Positions 17,926-27,035 of a stretch of DNA of 64,000 nucleotides are shown piece by piece. The notes beneath the pieces were generated by a model that saw only the letters and a program-made list of their open reading frames with translations, was not told the origin of the DNA and made no database searches. A program made the position numbers and the translations under genes. This DNA is from Candidozyma auris. Lineage: Eukaryota; Ascomycota; Pichiomycetes; Serinales; Metschnikowiaceae. The number at the start of each line of letters is the position of its first letter. Within the stretch, counting starts at the first letter, position 1. The stretch is from the NCBI RefSeq assembly GCF_003013715.1, contig NC_072814.1, forward strand, positions 1,612,001 to 1,676,000, given 5' to 3'.

Positions 17926-20175
17926 TTATAAGTCAAAGCGCCCGTGCACAAACTCTTCGCTTTCCATGTTGGCATCATTGTCAATCTCCATCTCGTCCTC
18001 CTCGTCGATTTGGTCATCAATGACCTCATCATCCGGTGGAAGGTTGGTATTCCCAGGAATGAAGGAGCCCGAGTTCTTGAATGCTTGATATCTATGCGAT
18101 TTGCTGAAATGGTCATCCATCGCTGAGTCATCCACGTAGGTGAACCCCTTGAAATTTGCCTGAATGCCTGGGGACAATGGCGTAGATGCCATTTCCATGT
18201 GCTTCTTGAGAACTGAGGTCGACTCGTTGGTGAACTCGGGATCAAAATTGGACGTATCTGTTTCAGAAGAAAGATGTGGTTTGAATGGCGGAGGAATATC
18301 CTTGGCTTTCAACAAGTTCCAATCAACGTCCTGGAAGAAAGGGTGCTCTTTAAGTTCTCTAGCGTCCTTCAAAGCTCCTAACCTGTGACGTGGGTTTCTG
18401 TTCAACAAACCCTTGACAAAAGATCTGCCCTCCGGCGACAAGACCTCCTTGGGGAATCGAACTTTGCCAAATGCAATATTTTTGTACATCTGCTGTGTGT
18501 TGTCGGCATAAAATGGAGACCACCCACAACACATCTCAAAGATCAACACACCCAACGACCAAAAGTCAACCATTTTCGTGTACCCACTTTCATCTAAAAG
18601 AACCTCAGGTGCCAAGTATTCTGTGGTACCGCAAAAAGTATTAGTGGTGCCATCATTGTTTAAGTTTGCTTTTGACAAGCCAAAGTCGCACAAGGCAATA
18701 TGTCCTTTTGCATCCAAAAGGATGTTTTCTGGTTTCAAGTCTCGGTAGACAATGTCGTTATCGTGCAAGTGTTCCAATGCGAGCACCAACTCAGCAATAT
18801 AAAATTTAGCTCTATCTTCATTAAAGCGACCCTCTTTTTGAAGATGCCAAAACAATTCACCGCCAGACATGTAGTCCGTAACCAAGTACAAGTCCGTTGG
18901 AGTTTGGAAGGAAAATTTAAGACCAACGATGAACGGCGAAGCTGCTGCTGAAGTACGCACAAGAATATTTCTTTCCCCGATTGTATGAGCAATTTCCTTC
19001 TTCTTCACGATCAACTTTTTGGACAAAATTTTCATTGCGTAAATCCTGCCGTTGTCTTTATTCTTGACTTGGTAAACCTGACCAAAGGTACCCTTGCCCA
19101 AAAGCCTAAGCACCTCAAAATCGTCAGGACCGTACAGCTTCTTCGAGTCGAGACGAGTGTACTGCCACTTGATTTGCAACTGCCCCGTGACTCTCTCACC
19201 TACAACACGAGCACGTAATGGCTCCCACCTGGCTTCCATAGTCTTATTGGCGCTCAGAGAGTCAGTATTTGGCACAATACGCACCTGGCCCAAGAAGGCG
19301 TCGTCTTTGGCAGCGTCATAAACCGAAATATCCAACTCAGAGTTCGAGCCCACCACATCAAATACAGCCTCATGGTTCCAGACCTGATTTGCTTGGCCCA
19401 GAGAAAGCTTGAACTGCTGTGTTGAAGACTGGCGTTGGTACAACGCTGGACGCTTGTCTCTCGGCTGTTTCATGGGCATGCCTGGAGACAAGCGCAGCTG
19501 GTTATGGTTCTGGGCAAGAAGCATGGGGGACCTGGAAGGGGTAGAGTTGTTGACAAACTCAGAGCACTCGTACGTCAGCACCACGTAGGGTTGGGAATAC
19601 TCAGAGATCAACAAATCCCTGGCGGCTATAATTGTCACTTTCAATTTACCTTTGGGCTGCAGAGAGGTCTTGGCCTGCGAATGCTGACCCTTCTCGTCTG
19701 TGGTGATGATAACGGGCTGGGAAGCGTCTGGAGGTGACGGAGAGGACTCCTCCATGGCCAGGTCGCTGGCTCTAGGATTAGCAGCCACGTGGGGATTGTC
19801 TGAAGCCCCATGGTCTTTAATTCCATAGTTTATGGCAGCAGAGGCGGTAATTCTATGAGCAGTCGACAGAGCATCACCTGAAACAGAGGGGTGGGTGTCG
19901 CTAGCAAAAGACGACTGGCCGCGAGACTGGGCCTGAGAAAGCTGGCCCAGGGAGTCAGCAGGAGTAGATGTGGTGGTGCCATAAGCCATGGAGCTGCTAG
20001 ACACCGCGGTAGTTGGATGTGAAGCCAAATTCTTGGGCAAGAACTTCTTGTGACCCTCGTGGGATTGGGAATGCAGAGGAGCCGGCGACGGAGAGCCCCT
20101 GCTGGAGACATCGTCGGATGGGGTAACGTCTTTCTTGAAGCCCAAGCCAAGGATGGATTTGGCAAAGTCTGTCAT
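17926..20175 (-). CDS. SCH9: AGC-family protein kinase Sch9 (TORC1 effector, S6K/Akt-like)
   Basis: This 749-aa protein has a Ser/Pro-rich N-terminus, then a C2 domain (about 177-340, from KLKVTIIAARDLLI to GQLQIKWQY). The AGC kinase domain spans about 353-614, with GKGTFGQVY, Lys382, catalytic VYRDLKPEN (Asp479), DFG (Asp497), activation-loop TFCGT (Thr513) and the APE motif. The C-terminal extension contains a TPLSP turn motif (near 665) and the hydrophobic motif FKGFTY (Thr679). In yeast, TORC1 phosphorylates the C-terminal sites and Pkh kinases the activation loop, driving ribosome biogenesis and growth. The C2-plus-AGC order is diagnostic for Sch9. The ATG at 20175 gives a length close to family members. 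A TORC1 subunit gene (TCO89) lies 4.4 kb away, probably by coincidence. Confidence 0.92.
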   Translation of the reverse strand: MTDFAKSILGLGFKKDVTPSDDVSSRGSPSPAPLHSQSHEGHKKFLPKNLASHPTTAVSSSSMAYGTTTSTPADSLGQLSQAQSRGQSSFASDTHPSVSGDALSTAHRITASAAINYGIKDHGASDNPHVAANPRASDLAMEESSPSPPDASQPVIITTDEKGQHSQAKTSLQPKGKLKVTIIAARDLLISEYSQPYVVLTYECSEFVNNSTPSRSPMLLAQNHNQLRLSPGMPMKQPRDKRPALYQRQSSTQQFKLSLGQANQVWNHEAVFDVVGSNSELDISVYDAAKDDAFLGQVRIVPNTDSLSANKTMEARWEPLRARVVGERVTGQLQIKWQYTRLDSKKLYGPDDFEVLRLLGKGTFGQVYQVKNKDNGRIYAMKILSKKLIVKKKEIAHTIGERNILVRTSAAASPFIVGLKFSFQTPTDLYLVTDYMSGGELFWHLQKEGRFNEDRAKFYIAELVLALEHLHDNDIVYRDLKPENILLDAKGHIALCDFGLSKANLNNDGTTNTFCGTTEYLAPEVLLDESGYTKMVDFWSLGVLIFEMCCGWSPFYADNTQQMYKNIAFGKVRFPKEVLSPEGRSFVKGLLNRNPRHRLGALKDARELKEHPFFQDVDWNLLKAKDIPPPFKPHLSSETDTSNFDPEFTNESTSVLKKHMEMASTPLSPGIQANFKGFTYVDDSAMDDHFSKSHRYQAFKNSGSFIPGNTNLPPDDEVIDDQIDEEDEMEIDNDANMESEEFVHGRFDL

Positions 20176-20786
20176 GTGCTCAGGTAGCGATTATGGCAGA
20201 TGACGGATGATGGGCGCTGATGGGCACTGATAGCACAGACAGAAAGCGATAAAGAAAGTATGGATGATGGGATTGAGAAGATAATATTTGAAGGTGCAAT
20301 ATTAAAGCAGGATGCTGCCTCTATAATAAATACAGGGTGAAGGAAGCTTCAAACACCGATGAGTGGGGAGTGGGAGGTGGCAGTGAAAGGCGGATTAGAT
20401 ATGGAGATGATGTTTGGGAGGCACACAGGAAAATTAGATTATCGGGAGTGAGAGTGAGGGAGGAAAGAAAAAAGGAAAAAAGAAACCGCAGTGCAGGCCC
20501 GATAGAGATGGAGAAGTATAGCGAGGAGGAGGAAGAATCGAAGGCAGCTGCACGCACGTGAGAGGACAAAAGAGATATAAAGGGACGAATTCCCAGATAA
20601 CTTTCAGGATTTCCAATCACCATTTGCTTTCTTTCTTTCTCGAATTAGTGCTCGTACCTGGGTGGGCTCAGATGCTGCCTTACGTGCTGCGGGCGAGGGT
20701 TGCAGTTTACAGGCCTCAGGTGCAACCGCCTGAAGGTTCCGCACAGAAGCGAACGCATGGGACCAACAAAGGAACAGAGCAGATTG

Positions 20787-20812
20787 TGGTTGTGATTGTG
20801 ATTGTGATTGTA
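20787..20812. repeat. TGTGAT hexamer microsatellite
   Basis: About four copies of a TTGTGA/TGTGAT unit lie in tandem in the SCH9 upstream region, ending in a diverged copy. The repeat is non-coding. Confidence 0.7.
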
Positions 20813-22314
20813 ATTGCACTTTGGATCATCACGGTTCTTCCAACTACGCTTCCAAAACTTGGCCTTCTTTGCTTCGTAATGGAGACTCCTGGATCAGAAT
20901 TGGCTGGCGATCCGAGGAAAAGGCTGCATGGGTGCAAACCATTCGCTGCCCAGTGGCTAAACTGGTAGCTAAAGAGGAAGAAGACAGCGGAAGCAGCAAA
21001 GGTGAGAGAAGTTGGGGTTTTCCCAGCTCGTTATCGTCCTCTATCTATTTTATATACTGTCTTTTTTCCACATATCTTGATACGTCTTTTGGATTGCTCT
21101 ATTTCCTCCCCAAAGGCAATGGCGCGGGTGGCCCTGGCTCTGACAATGGCTGCGGACCAACAATGGTGGACAATGGAATAGCCAGTTACAGCCCACTGGG
21201 AGTGCTTGATTTGCTTAGGCAGTTTCTATGCTGGCTGCCTGAGGCTAAACTTTTTTCGGTGCATAACCGAGGAGAGATGGCGGTGGCGGTGGCGGTGGAG
21301 AGTCAATCACACATAACATTCTTTTTAATTTTTTTCGATATTATTAGCCTGTTCTGCAAACGACTGCCTAACGGTGGTGCTTGATTGTCTCATAACCAGT
21401 ACATTGGAAGAAGACAACAATGGACACATGATTTTGTTGACGTTGCCTGAAAGTCGTCTGATTTAGTGTGGAAAAGCACATGGTTTGAGGTTTGTGTTGA
21501 TCGTTTGGCTAGATTGGGCAGCACAAAAATAGCGGGCAGATATAGAATGGGCCGGGCTGCGAAAACGAAAGCAATTGGACTGTCAGATGTAGATGGTTGC
21601 GAGGGTCGGAACTTCTTCACATTGCGAAGAAGCTATTCGACAAGTTTTTTGCAAATGTTCTTTGATTTGTGCACCCCACTGAAAATTTTGGCCCGTGGTG
21701 CTAGGTGGACTCAGGCGGGGTCTCCAGCTACTCGTGGGTAATAGCATAGTAGAATGGATTCAGCAGCTTGCTTTTCCGAGTGGATATCATTGAGAGCTCT
21801 ATTCCCTCGGGGCGATGATTGGCACCCAAAACATGCAAGCTCTTAGCATGTTTTTCATGAATATCAGCTTCAAGGGCCTACTTCTCTGGCCTCGACCTAT
21901 CGAAGCTGGGTAGATCGCTCGTATGCCTCGCTTCCTTGTGATTGAACTCATCCGCCTATTGCCTGATGCTCTCCTTTGACTACAACTTGGCTCTATCTAT
22001 TGTCGGTAGTTCCGCACTTCTCTTATCTAGAAAATACTTTTGATCGTGTGAATTTGGTGAGCTGAAAAGGTCTCTTTTGGAGTTCAGTAGAATCACTGAA
22101 AGCTCTGAATTCTTTTCCGAAATCCGACGTTCTTTATGGCATATTAAAACCCGGATAATGGGCGTGTCCATCTCTTAGTGGCCCATATACCACTCCAGTC
22201 ACAGAAAGACGAGGAAATACAGGACGCATTGACCAAGGTAGTTGTTCTTAACAAATGAGAGAACTTTTACTCTTGCCAACTGCTGGAACCTGTCATCACT
22301 GTCCTCCTCGTCCA

Positions 22315-22325
22315 TTTTGCAGCCA
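22315..22325 (+). promoter_or_regulatory. Exact TTTTGCAGCCA element upstream of MRPL24
   Basis: This exact 11-mer is in gene orientation and ends 92 bp upstream of the MRPL24 ATG. Confidence 0.55.
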
Positions 22326-22416
22326 GTCGTCGTTTTGGTGTACGGATCTTTACTCAGGTTCCACCTAAAAAATTCCATCACCGTAGTCAAATCAACATTC
22401 TGGAGCTCACCCTAAT

Positions 22417-23148
22417 ATGAACCCGTTCCGCACATCTGTGGGGGCTGCTAGGCTGTTCACGTCTTCAGCGGCTTCTTTGAAGGAAACGCTTCAAAAAATC
22501 ACCAGATACGCTAGGAAGAAGGACCATACGGTATACCGTGAGGGTGACTTGCGTCCATCAAGAAATGTGCCTCGTTACAAGAAGCTCTATCCCGAATACG
22601 ACTACGAAACGATGTTCTTCAAAAGACAAAACAGAGGGCTCTTTGCTGGTTTGCAAAGAAGGTCCCACAGATACGAGACGGAAAGTAAAGTCAAGACACT
22701 CATTCATCAGGTTCCCAACGTGGTAAAGGCCAAACTATGGTCAGAGACGTTGAGACGTAGAATTCCAACGAGAATTACCACCACAGCATTGAGAACGATA
22801 ACAAAAGAAGGTGGGTTAGACAACTACTTGCTCAAGCTGACATCTCTGAGGATCAAGACGATGGGGTTGAAGGGATGGAGATTGAGGTACGATATCTTGA
22901 AGCGAAAGGAGATCGAGGAGAACTCTCAGGGGCTCAATGAAACCGTTTATCACATTTCAAAGTCAGGCAAGAAAATCATCGTGGGCAGAAACAGGCTTCT
23001 CCAATTATTGTACCCTTACGTCTACAGAGACAGCTACGAGCCTATTGCATGGAACGACTTCCTCAAGAACCACACTGTGTTGACCACCGAGGAGCTTGTG
23101 GAGAAATTGGAACGCTACAACCACGATTTTTCGGAAATCACCGTTTGA
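22417..23148 (+). CDS. MRPL24: Mitochondrial large-subunit ribosomal protein bL28m
   Basis: This 243-aa protein has a Ser/Ala/Arg-rich presequence, then the bL28m region: RGLFAGLQRRSHRYETESK, KLWSETLRRRIPTRITTTAL and GGLDNYLLK. These match the N(K/R)RGL...W..R..R..T...L..I...GGLD pattern of mitochondrial L28. It belongs to the large mitoribosomal subunit. The size is close to Saccharomyces Mrpl24 (258 aa). Two CTG codons fall in the segment after YLLK; serine would fit there at least as well as leucine. The neighbours RPL36 and RTC6 are also ribosomal protein genes on the same strand. Confidence 0.85.
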   Translation: MNPFRTSVGAARLFTSSAASLKETLQKITRYARKKDHTVYREGDLRPSRNVPRYKKLYPEYDYETMFFKRQNRGLFAGLQRRSHRYETESKVKTLIHQVPNVVKAKLWSETLRRRIPTRITTTALRTITKEGGLDNYLLKLTSLRIKTMGLKGWRLRYDILKRKEIEENSQGLNETVYHISKSGKKIIVGRNRLLQLLYPYVYRDSYEPIAWNDFLKNHTVLTTEELVEKLERYNHDFSEITV

Positions 23149-23439
23149 ACCCCTCCCACTTGTAAATATTAGCATGAATAGACATACGACTGACAGACGT
23201 TGTGGTAAGAAGTTGGTGGCAGTCACATGTGGTCACGTGCGCATTACTGTAGCGAAAGGGATGCGCGCCCTACTAACAAAATCCCAGGGCAGGCATACTA
23301 TGTGGTCGCACTAACAACCTAGCCTTATGTGATTAGAGTACTTCCTCGCCTTCTCTGCAGGCCGGCCCCAGACCCTCACGAAAATTTTTCCCTGTGCAAC
23401 TAAAATCTTCTCCTTCTTCTCGTAACTAAATAGACAAAA
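23149..23439. promoter_or_regulatory. RPL36 upstream region with CACGTG
   Basis: This 291-bp gap contains CACGTG at 23235-23240, flanked by CACATGTG, about 200 bp before the RPL36 ATG, and a pyrimidine-rich leader (23390-23425). This E-box placement is typical of cytosolic ribosomal protein promoters in CTG-clade yeasts; the binding factor is inferred. Confidence 0.5.
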
Positions 23440-24081
23440 ATGGCTAGATCTGGTATGTTTGCCACCGTCGAAAGCTTCGTGATGAGCTCAAATGCAAGCA
23501 GGTGAAAGAAGCGTTGAAAATGAATGTTCAATAAGCGCCATCAAGCCTTCTTGAAGGCCCCTTCGAGATTAGAAATAAAGACACCAGCTCCAAGTCCAAC
23601 CACAAACCGCTATTTCATTGAAAGTGAGCATGAATCAAAGCTCAATACTGTCATAAAATGAAAAGTCCTCAACGAATGTGAATCAAGATAAAGTGTCAAA
23701 CTGATAATCCATCTGAGTCTCTCCGAAGTCATAGAATCCACATTTCCCGCCTGCCAGCTCATCCTCCTTATTTTCACTCCATACTAACAATTAGGTATTG
23801 CTGTCGGTTTGAACAAGGGCCACAAGGTCAACGCTAAGGAGGTTGCTCCAAAGATCTCCCAGAGAAAGGGCGCCCTTTCCCAGAGAACCAAGTTCGTCAG
23901 AAGCATTGTGTCTGAGGTTTCCGGCTTGGCTCCATACGAGAGAAGATTGATCGAGTTGATCAGAAACGCCGGTGAGAAGAGAGCCAAGAAGTTGGCCAAG
24001 AAGAGATTGGGTACTCACAAGAGAGCTCTCAGAAAGGTTGAGGAGATGAACCAGATCATTGCTGAGTCCAGAAGACACTAA
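23440..24081 (+). CDS. RPL36: 60S ribosomal protein eL36 (two exons)
   Basis: A 13-nt first exon (23440-23452) encodes M-A-R-S and the first base of Gly. It is joined to exon 2 (23795-24081), giving 99 aa, [16 protein letters not shown]... ending ESRRH. The blocks [35 protein letters not shown] and VEEMNQIIA are characteristic of eL36, which lies on the solvent side of the cytosolic large subunit. The intron has donor GTATGT, branch TACTAAC at 23782-23788 and acceptor TAG. All Leu codons are TTG, CTC or CTT with no CTG, as expected for a highly expressed gene in a CTG-clade yeast. Without the intron the protein would lack its start. Confidence 0.95.
23453..23794 (+). other. RPL36 spliceosomal intron
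   Basis: This 342-bp intron has donor GTATGT (23453), branch TACTAAC (23782-23788) and acceptor TTAG ending at 23794. It is much longer than the two other introns in the window. It contains a C-box-like GTGATGA (23479-23485) and CTGA tetramers (23701, 23713), too far apart for a standard C/D snoRNA. Confidence 0.93.
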
Positions 24082-24263
24082 GCGCTCATACTTCATACTG
24101 TAATGCTAATAACTGAAAAGAAACGTGTAGATTGTAACAGGATGTCTCCAGGTACATAAATCATCGATTTTAGTCGGACTAACATTACCTCTTCCCTACT
24201 TATGAGCCGCGCACACATAGACTACATACATCTTCAACCTCATACTACTACTAACAATCCGTT

Positions 24264-24512
24264 ATGTTTGGCTTGACCTCCGTGCTTAGGCGTTCACTTC
24301 CAACCGTGAATCCTTTTAGGGCTCATGTTACGCCTCTCGCAAGCCTTATGCTTAAGCAACAGCAGCTCACGGGGGCTTTTTCGGCGTTGAGAACTCTTAA
24401 GACGAGAACTTCAGTGAAGAAGTTTTGTAAGGACTGTTACATGGTCAGAAGAAAGGGAAGAGTGTATGTCTACTGCAAATCAAACGGAAAGCATAAGCAG
24501 AGACAGGGTTGA
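24264..24512 (+). CDS. RTC6: Mitochondrial ribosomal protein bL36m
   Basis: This 82-aa protein has a long presequence (about residues 1-48) and the compact bL36 zinc-ribbon core: [18 protein letters not shown], then [10 protein letters not shown]. The Cys-x2-Cys...Cys-x4-His pattern binds zinc. It forms part of the mitoribosome large subunit, equivalent to Saccharomyces Rtc6. A TACTAAC sequence lies just before the ATG (24249-24255), but no matching donor was found, so I do not propose an intron. Confidence 0.88.
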   Translation: MFGLTSVLRRSLPTVNPFRAHVTPLASLMLKQQQLTGAFSALRTLKTRTSVKKFCKDCYMVRRKGRVYVYCKSNGKHKQRQG

Positions 24513-24611
24513 TGAGATCGCTTGTCGCTGGTGTCCTAGCATTTTCCATCTGTACATAGAAGTCATCGTCTAGAATGCATGTCATTATCGTGATATATGT
24601 AATGTATTTGG

Positions 24612-26783
24612 TTACCTCTGAAAAGAGCTACTGCCATCAGCTGAAGCTTGTGCTGCGAGCTTCACCGCTCTTGTGGTTGGCGTTAATGAAGACCGCTGAG
24701 AAACACTCCCTGAACTGCGACTAGACCCCATCGGTTGACTCCTTCGCTGGATCTGCTGTGGGTTGAGGTGAAATGAACTGTGTTCATTCGAATCTCCGTG
24801 GCGTGACATCAGAGGACTGGAGGATGACGACGTCTGGAGTAATGCTTCTTGCCAGAGCCGGTTCACAAGCATGGACGCCTTATCGTCACGATTCTCTCTC
24901 TCGCTAGCAAATTCCTCAAACTTATTTGCGTTTAACACTTGTGAATGAACAGACGCCGATGCGCTCTTCGAGAGATTGGTGTTCTTTTGCACGTGGATCC
25001 CTTTCAAGTTGGCATCGTACTTTTCCAACCTATTCAAAGACTCTGCCACAGGGTTGAGGTGTCGTCTTACATTGAGGTATTCTCGATTCAACCTTTCATA
25101 CTCTGTTCGTGACCTCACAGATCCTTGCTGATGGCCGCTTTGAATGAGATACAAAAGGTTCGTGACGTTACCTGGATCTCCTGTGTTAGGACCTTCACTT
25201 TCACTCGGCAGAGGTCCTAATTGAGCACCAGGCGTTTGAGGGTTCTGTGGTCGAGCTTGATCTCTTACGTTGGTTGTGCTGTTGTTGTAATTGTGCGCAA
25301 ACATGAGCTTGTTGAGTGACATGTTTGATAAGTTCTGCAACTTGGCATGGTCAAGGTTTTGCGAGACATCCATAAGTGAGTTTTCTCTTTGAAGCCAAAG
25401 GCGCTGTTGCGTCCTAGTCTCGATATTGTGACCGTGGCCGCCATTCGAAGAATGACTGCTGTTCAAGAAGTTGGAGAAGTCCTTTCCCCCTGTTACGTTA
25501 TGCTGTTGTCCCAGATTTATCTGCTGGTTCGACCGTTGCAGTTTGATCTTGCTTAAATATCTGGAGTTGTTTTTTTGAAGGTTGCTGAAAATGCTTTGGT
25601 CAGGCTGGTAAGAGCTAACACTGGCGGCCGTGGTTGTAGCCGCCACTGGTTCAGCGGGTTCTTTGTTGCGTAAATCGTTATTGGGTCTAGCCTTGAATGA
25701 GATTCCACTTATACGTTCATCTTTCATTTTCTGATCTAACCGCTCATCGGAAGCCCCCTCCATGATATTGTAAGCGAGTGGTTCACCCACTTTGCGAGTG
25801 ATACCAGTGGACTGCGATAAAAGTAATGACCCACCATATAGATTCTTATCCATGAGCTCTTCTGACGAGCTATTCGTCGACATGAATGCGGGAGGCTCTG
25901 AAGTGCATTTACCCTTATCGCGGTCCTGAACTCTTTGTAAATGGCTGTTTTGTAGCGCCTGGAGTCCACTAACGCCGGTCTTCTCAGCGCCTTCAGAAAT
26001 GGATTTATCCGTCTCGTGTTCCTCTCTCACATCCTCCATACTCCTATGCAAATTCTCCAGAGATGTTCCCTTTTTGTCACTCCATTCCTGGGCATTCAGC
26101 GCTACCGTCTCTTTCGACTGATCCTGATCATTGCTTTCAACCTCGGAGTCTTCACTAAGGTCCTCATACTCGTTGCTCTCAGCGTCCTCATTTAACTTTA
26201 CGATTGCTCTTCCTCTCTTGGAGCTGAGACGCAACCCTATTCCCGAGCCATTATTCACCGAGTTGTTCAATCCTTTAAGCGAATTCAGCGACTTGCTAGA
26301 CCTCATGGAGCTATTTGAAAAGGTCTTATACAAAGACTTATCCTTAGCTGAGCTATTCAGAGTGGTTTTACGTAACGGTGCAAATCCTTTTAGAGAATTG
26401 GCCAGCGTTGACCGGTTCAACGGAGCTTTCCCTGCATTGTTCAGTACGCTCTTGTTCAAAGGTAAAAGCACGGGGACTTTTGTGAACGACCTGTTGTTCC
26501 GCTTGAGCCCCGGCTGTCTTTGATTTCTGATCAAATCGGACGATTTCGAACGATTTAAATGGGGTTTTGGCCCCGATGTGCTGAGTCTTACTGGTGTCTT
26601 CGTATGGGAATGAGATCTCATGTGCGATCTTCGTTTCTTTTCGTGAGTCGGCGTTCTGGACGCACCATGACGGGAAGGTTTGATATGATCTTGTGACGGC
26701 AGCAGCTGTACGGGTCCATCGGTAGTTGATAGTGAGGGCTCTGAGTTCGTATGTTGTAGCTTCTCTGGTGGAACCTCGGTCAT
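24612..26783 (-). CDS. TCO89: TORC1 subunit Tco89-like protein
   Basis: This 723-aa, mostly disordered, Ser/Asn-rich protein carries three short blocks that match yeast Tco89 in order. They are LLLSQSTGI near residue 315-325; ETRTQQRLWLQRENSLMD near 450-470 (yeast ESRTQRKLWLQRENSIMD, from memory); and PMGSS followed by PTTRAV near the C-terminus (about 690-710). A basic Ser-rich N-terminus and an acidic patch (EYEDLSEDSEVESND) also fit. Tco89 is a fungal-specific TORC1 component, with Tor1, Kog1 and Lst8, at the vacuolar membrane. It affects rapamycin and salt sensitivity. The ORF has no introns. Family conservation is low, but three collinear blocks make the call solid. Confidence 0.82.
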   Translation of the reverse strand: MTEVPPEKLQHTNSEPSLSTTDGPVQLLPSQDHIKPSRHGASRTPTHEKKRRSHMRSHSHTKTPVRLSTSGPKPHLNRSKSSDLIRNQRQPGLKRNNRSFTKVPVLLPLNKSVLNNAGKAPLNRSTLANSLKGFAPLRKTTLNSSAKDKSLYKTFSNSSMRSSKSLNSLKGLNNSVNNGSGIGLRLSSKRGRAIVKLNEDAESNEYEDLSEDSEVESNDQDQSKETVALNAQEWSDKKGTSLENLHRSMEDVREEHETDKSISEGAEKTGVSGLQALQNSHLQRVQDRDKGKCTSEPPAFMSTNSSSEELMDKNLYGGSLLLSQSTGITRKVGEPLAYNIMEGASDERLDQKMKDERISGISFKARPNNDLRNKEPAEPVAATTTAASVSSYQPDQSIFSNLQKNNSRYLSKIKLQRSNQQINLGQQHNVTGGKDFSNFLNSSHSSNGGHGHNIETRTQQRLWLQRENSLMDVSQNLDHAKLQNLSNMSLNKLMFAHNYNNSTTNVRDQARPQNPQTPGAQLGPLPSESEGPNTGDPGNVTNLLYLIQSGHQQGSVRSRTEYERLNREYLNVRRHLNPVAESLNRLEKYDANLKGIHVQKNTNLSKSASASVHSQVLNANKFEEFASERENRDDKASMLVNRLWQEALLQTSSSSSPLMSRHGDSNEHSSFHLNPQQIQRRSQPMGSSRSSGSVSQRSSLTPTTRAVKLAAQASADGSSSFQR

Positions 26784-27035
26784 CCTATGTTCTTGGATAC
26801 TTCGGTGCTTTGGTACTTTTTATGCGTTTAAATGCTGGCTATATGCTGTTTTGACTGTGTCTATGAAATCAATAATCTGGATTTCCTCCGATATACTCTT
26901 CTTGAAAGTACCTCGTTAATCATCAGTATATAAGTTATCGCACTGTGTGGAGGTCCTCTCACAAAGGTGAGATGCAGGCATCTCTCTCCATTCGGACTCT
27001 CCCAAGAGTGACTCCGGCCACTTTTTTCGCAGCCA
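26784..27035. promoter_or_regulatory. TCO89 upstream region
   Basis: This 252-bp gap lies between the TCO89 start and the PAN2 stop. A TTTCGCAGCCA variant of the recurrent motif ends exactly next to the PAN2 stop codon (27025-27035), here in the opposite orientation to TCO89. Confidence 0.4.

Larger units (their letters stand above)
20176..22416. promoter_or_regulatory. Long gene-free region between SCH9 and MRPL24
   Basis: This 2.24-kb gap has no convincing gene; the longer open frames lack ATG starts. It contains a purine-rich tract on plus (20445-20545), CACGTG at 20555-20560, a TGTGAT hexamer repeat (20787-20812), a GGTGGC triplet repeat (21278-21298), T-rich runs (21320-21340), and a TTTTGCAGCCA element near the MRPL24 end. 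Most of it probably serves as a long SCH9 promoter/5' leader, which is inference. Confidence 0.5.

Noticed and set aside
20821..21384. 187-codon plus frame in the SCH9 upstream region
   Set aside because: It opens at TTG, not ATG, spans simple repeats, and shows no domain-like pattern.
24249..24255. TACTAAC just before the RTC6 ATG as evidence of an intron
   Set aside because: No GTATGT-like donor upstream, and the nearest AG would remove the start codon.
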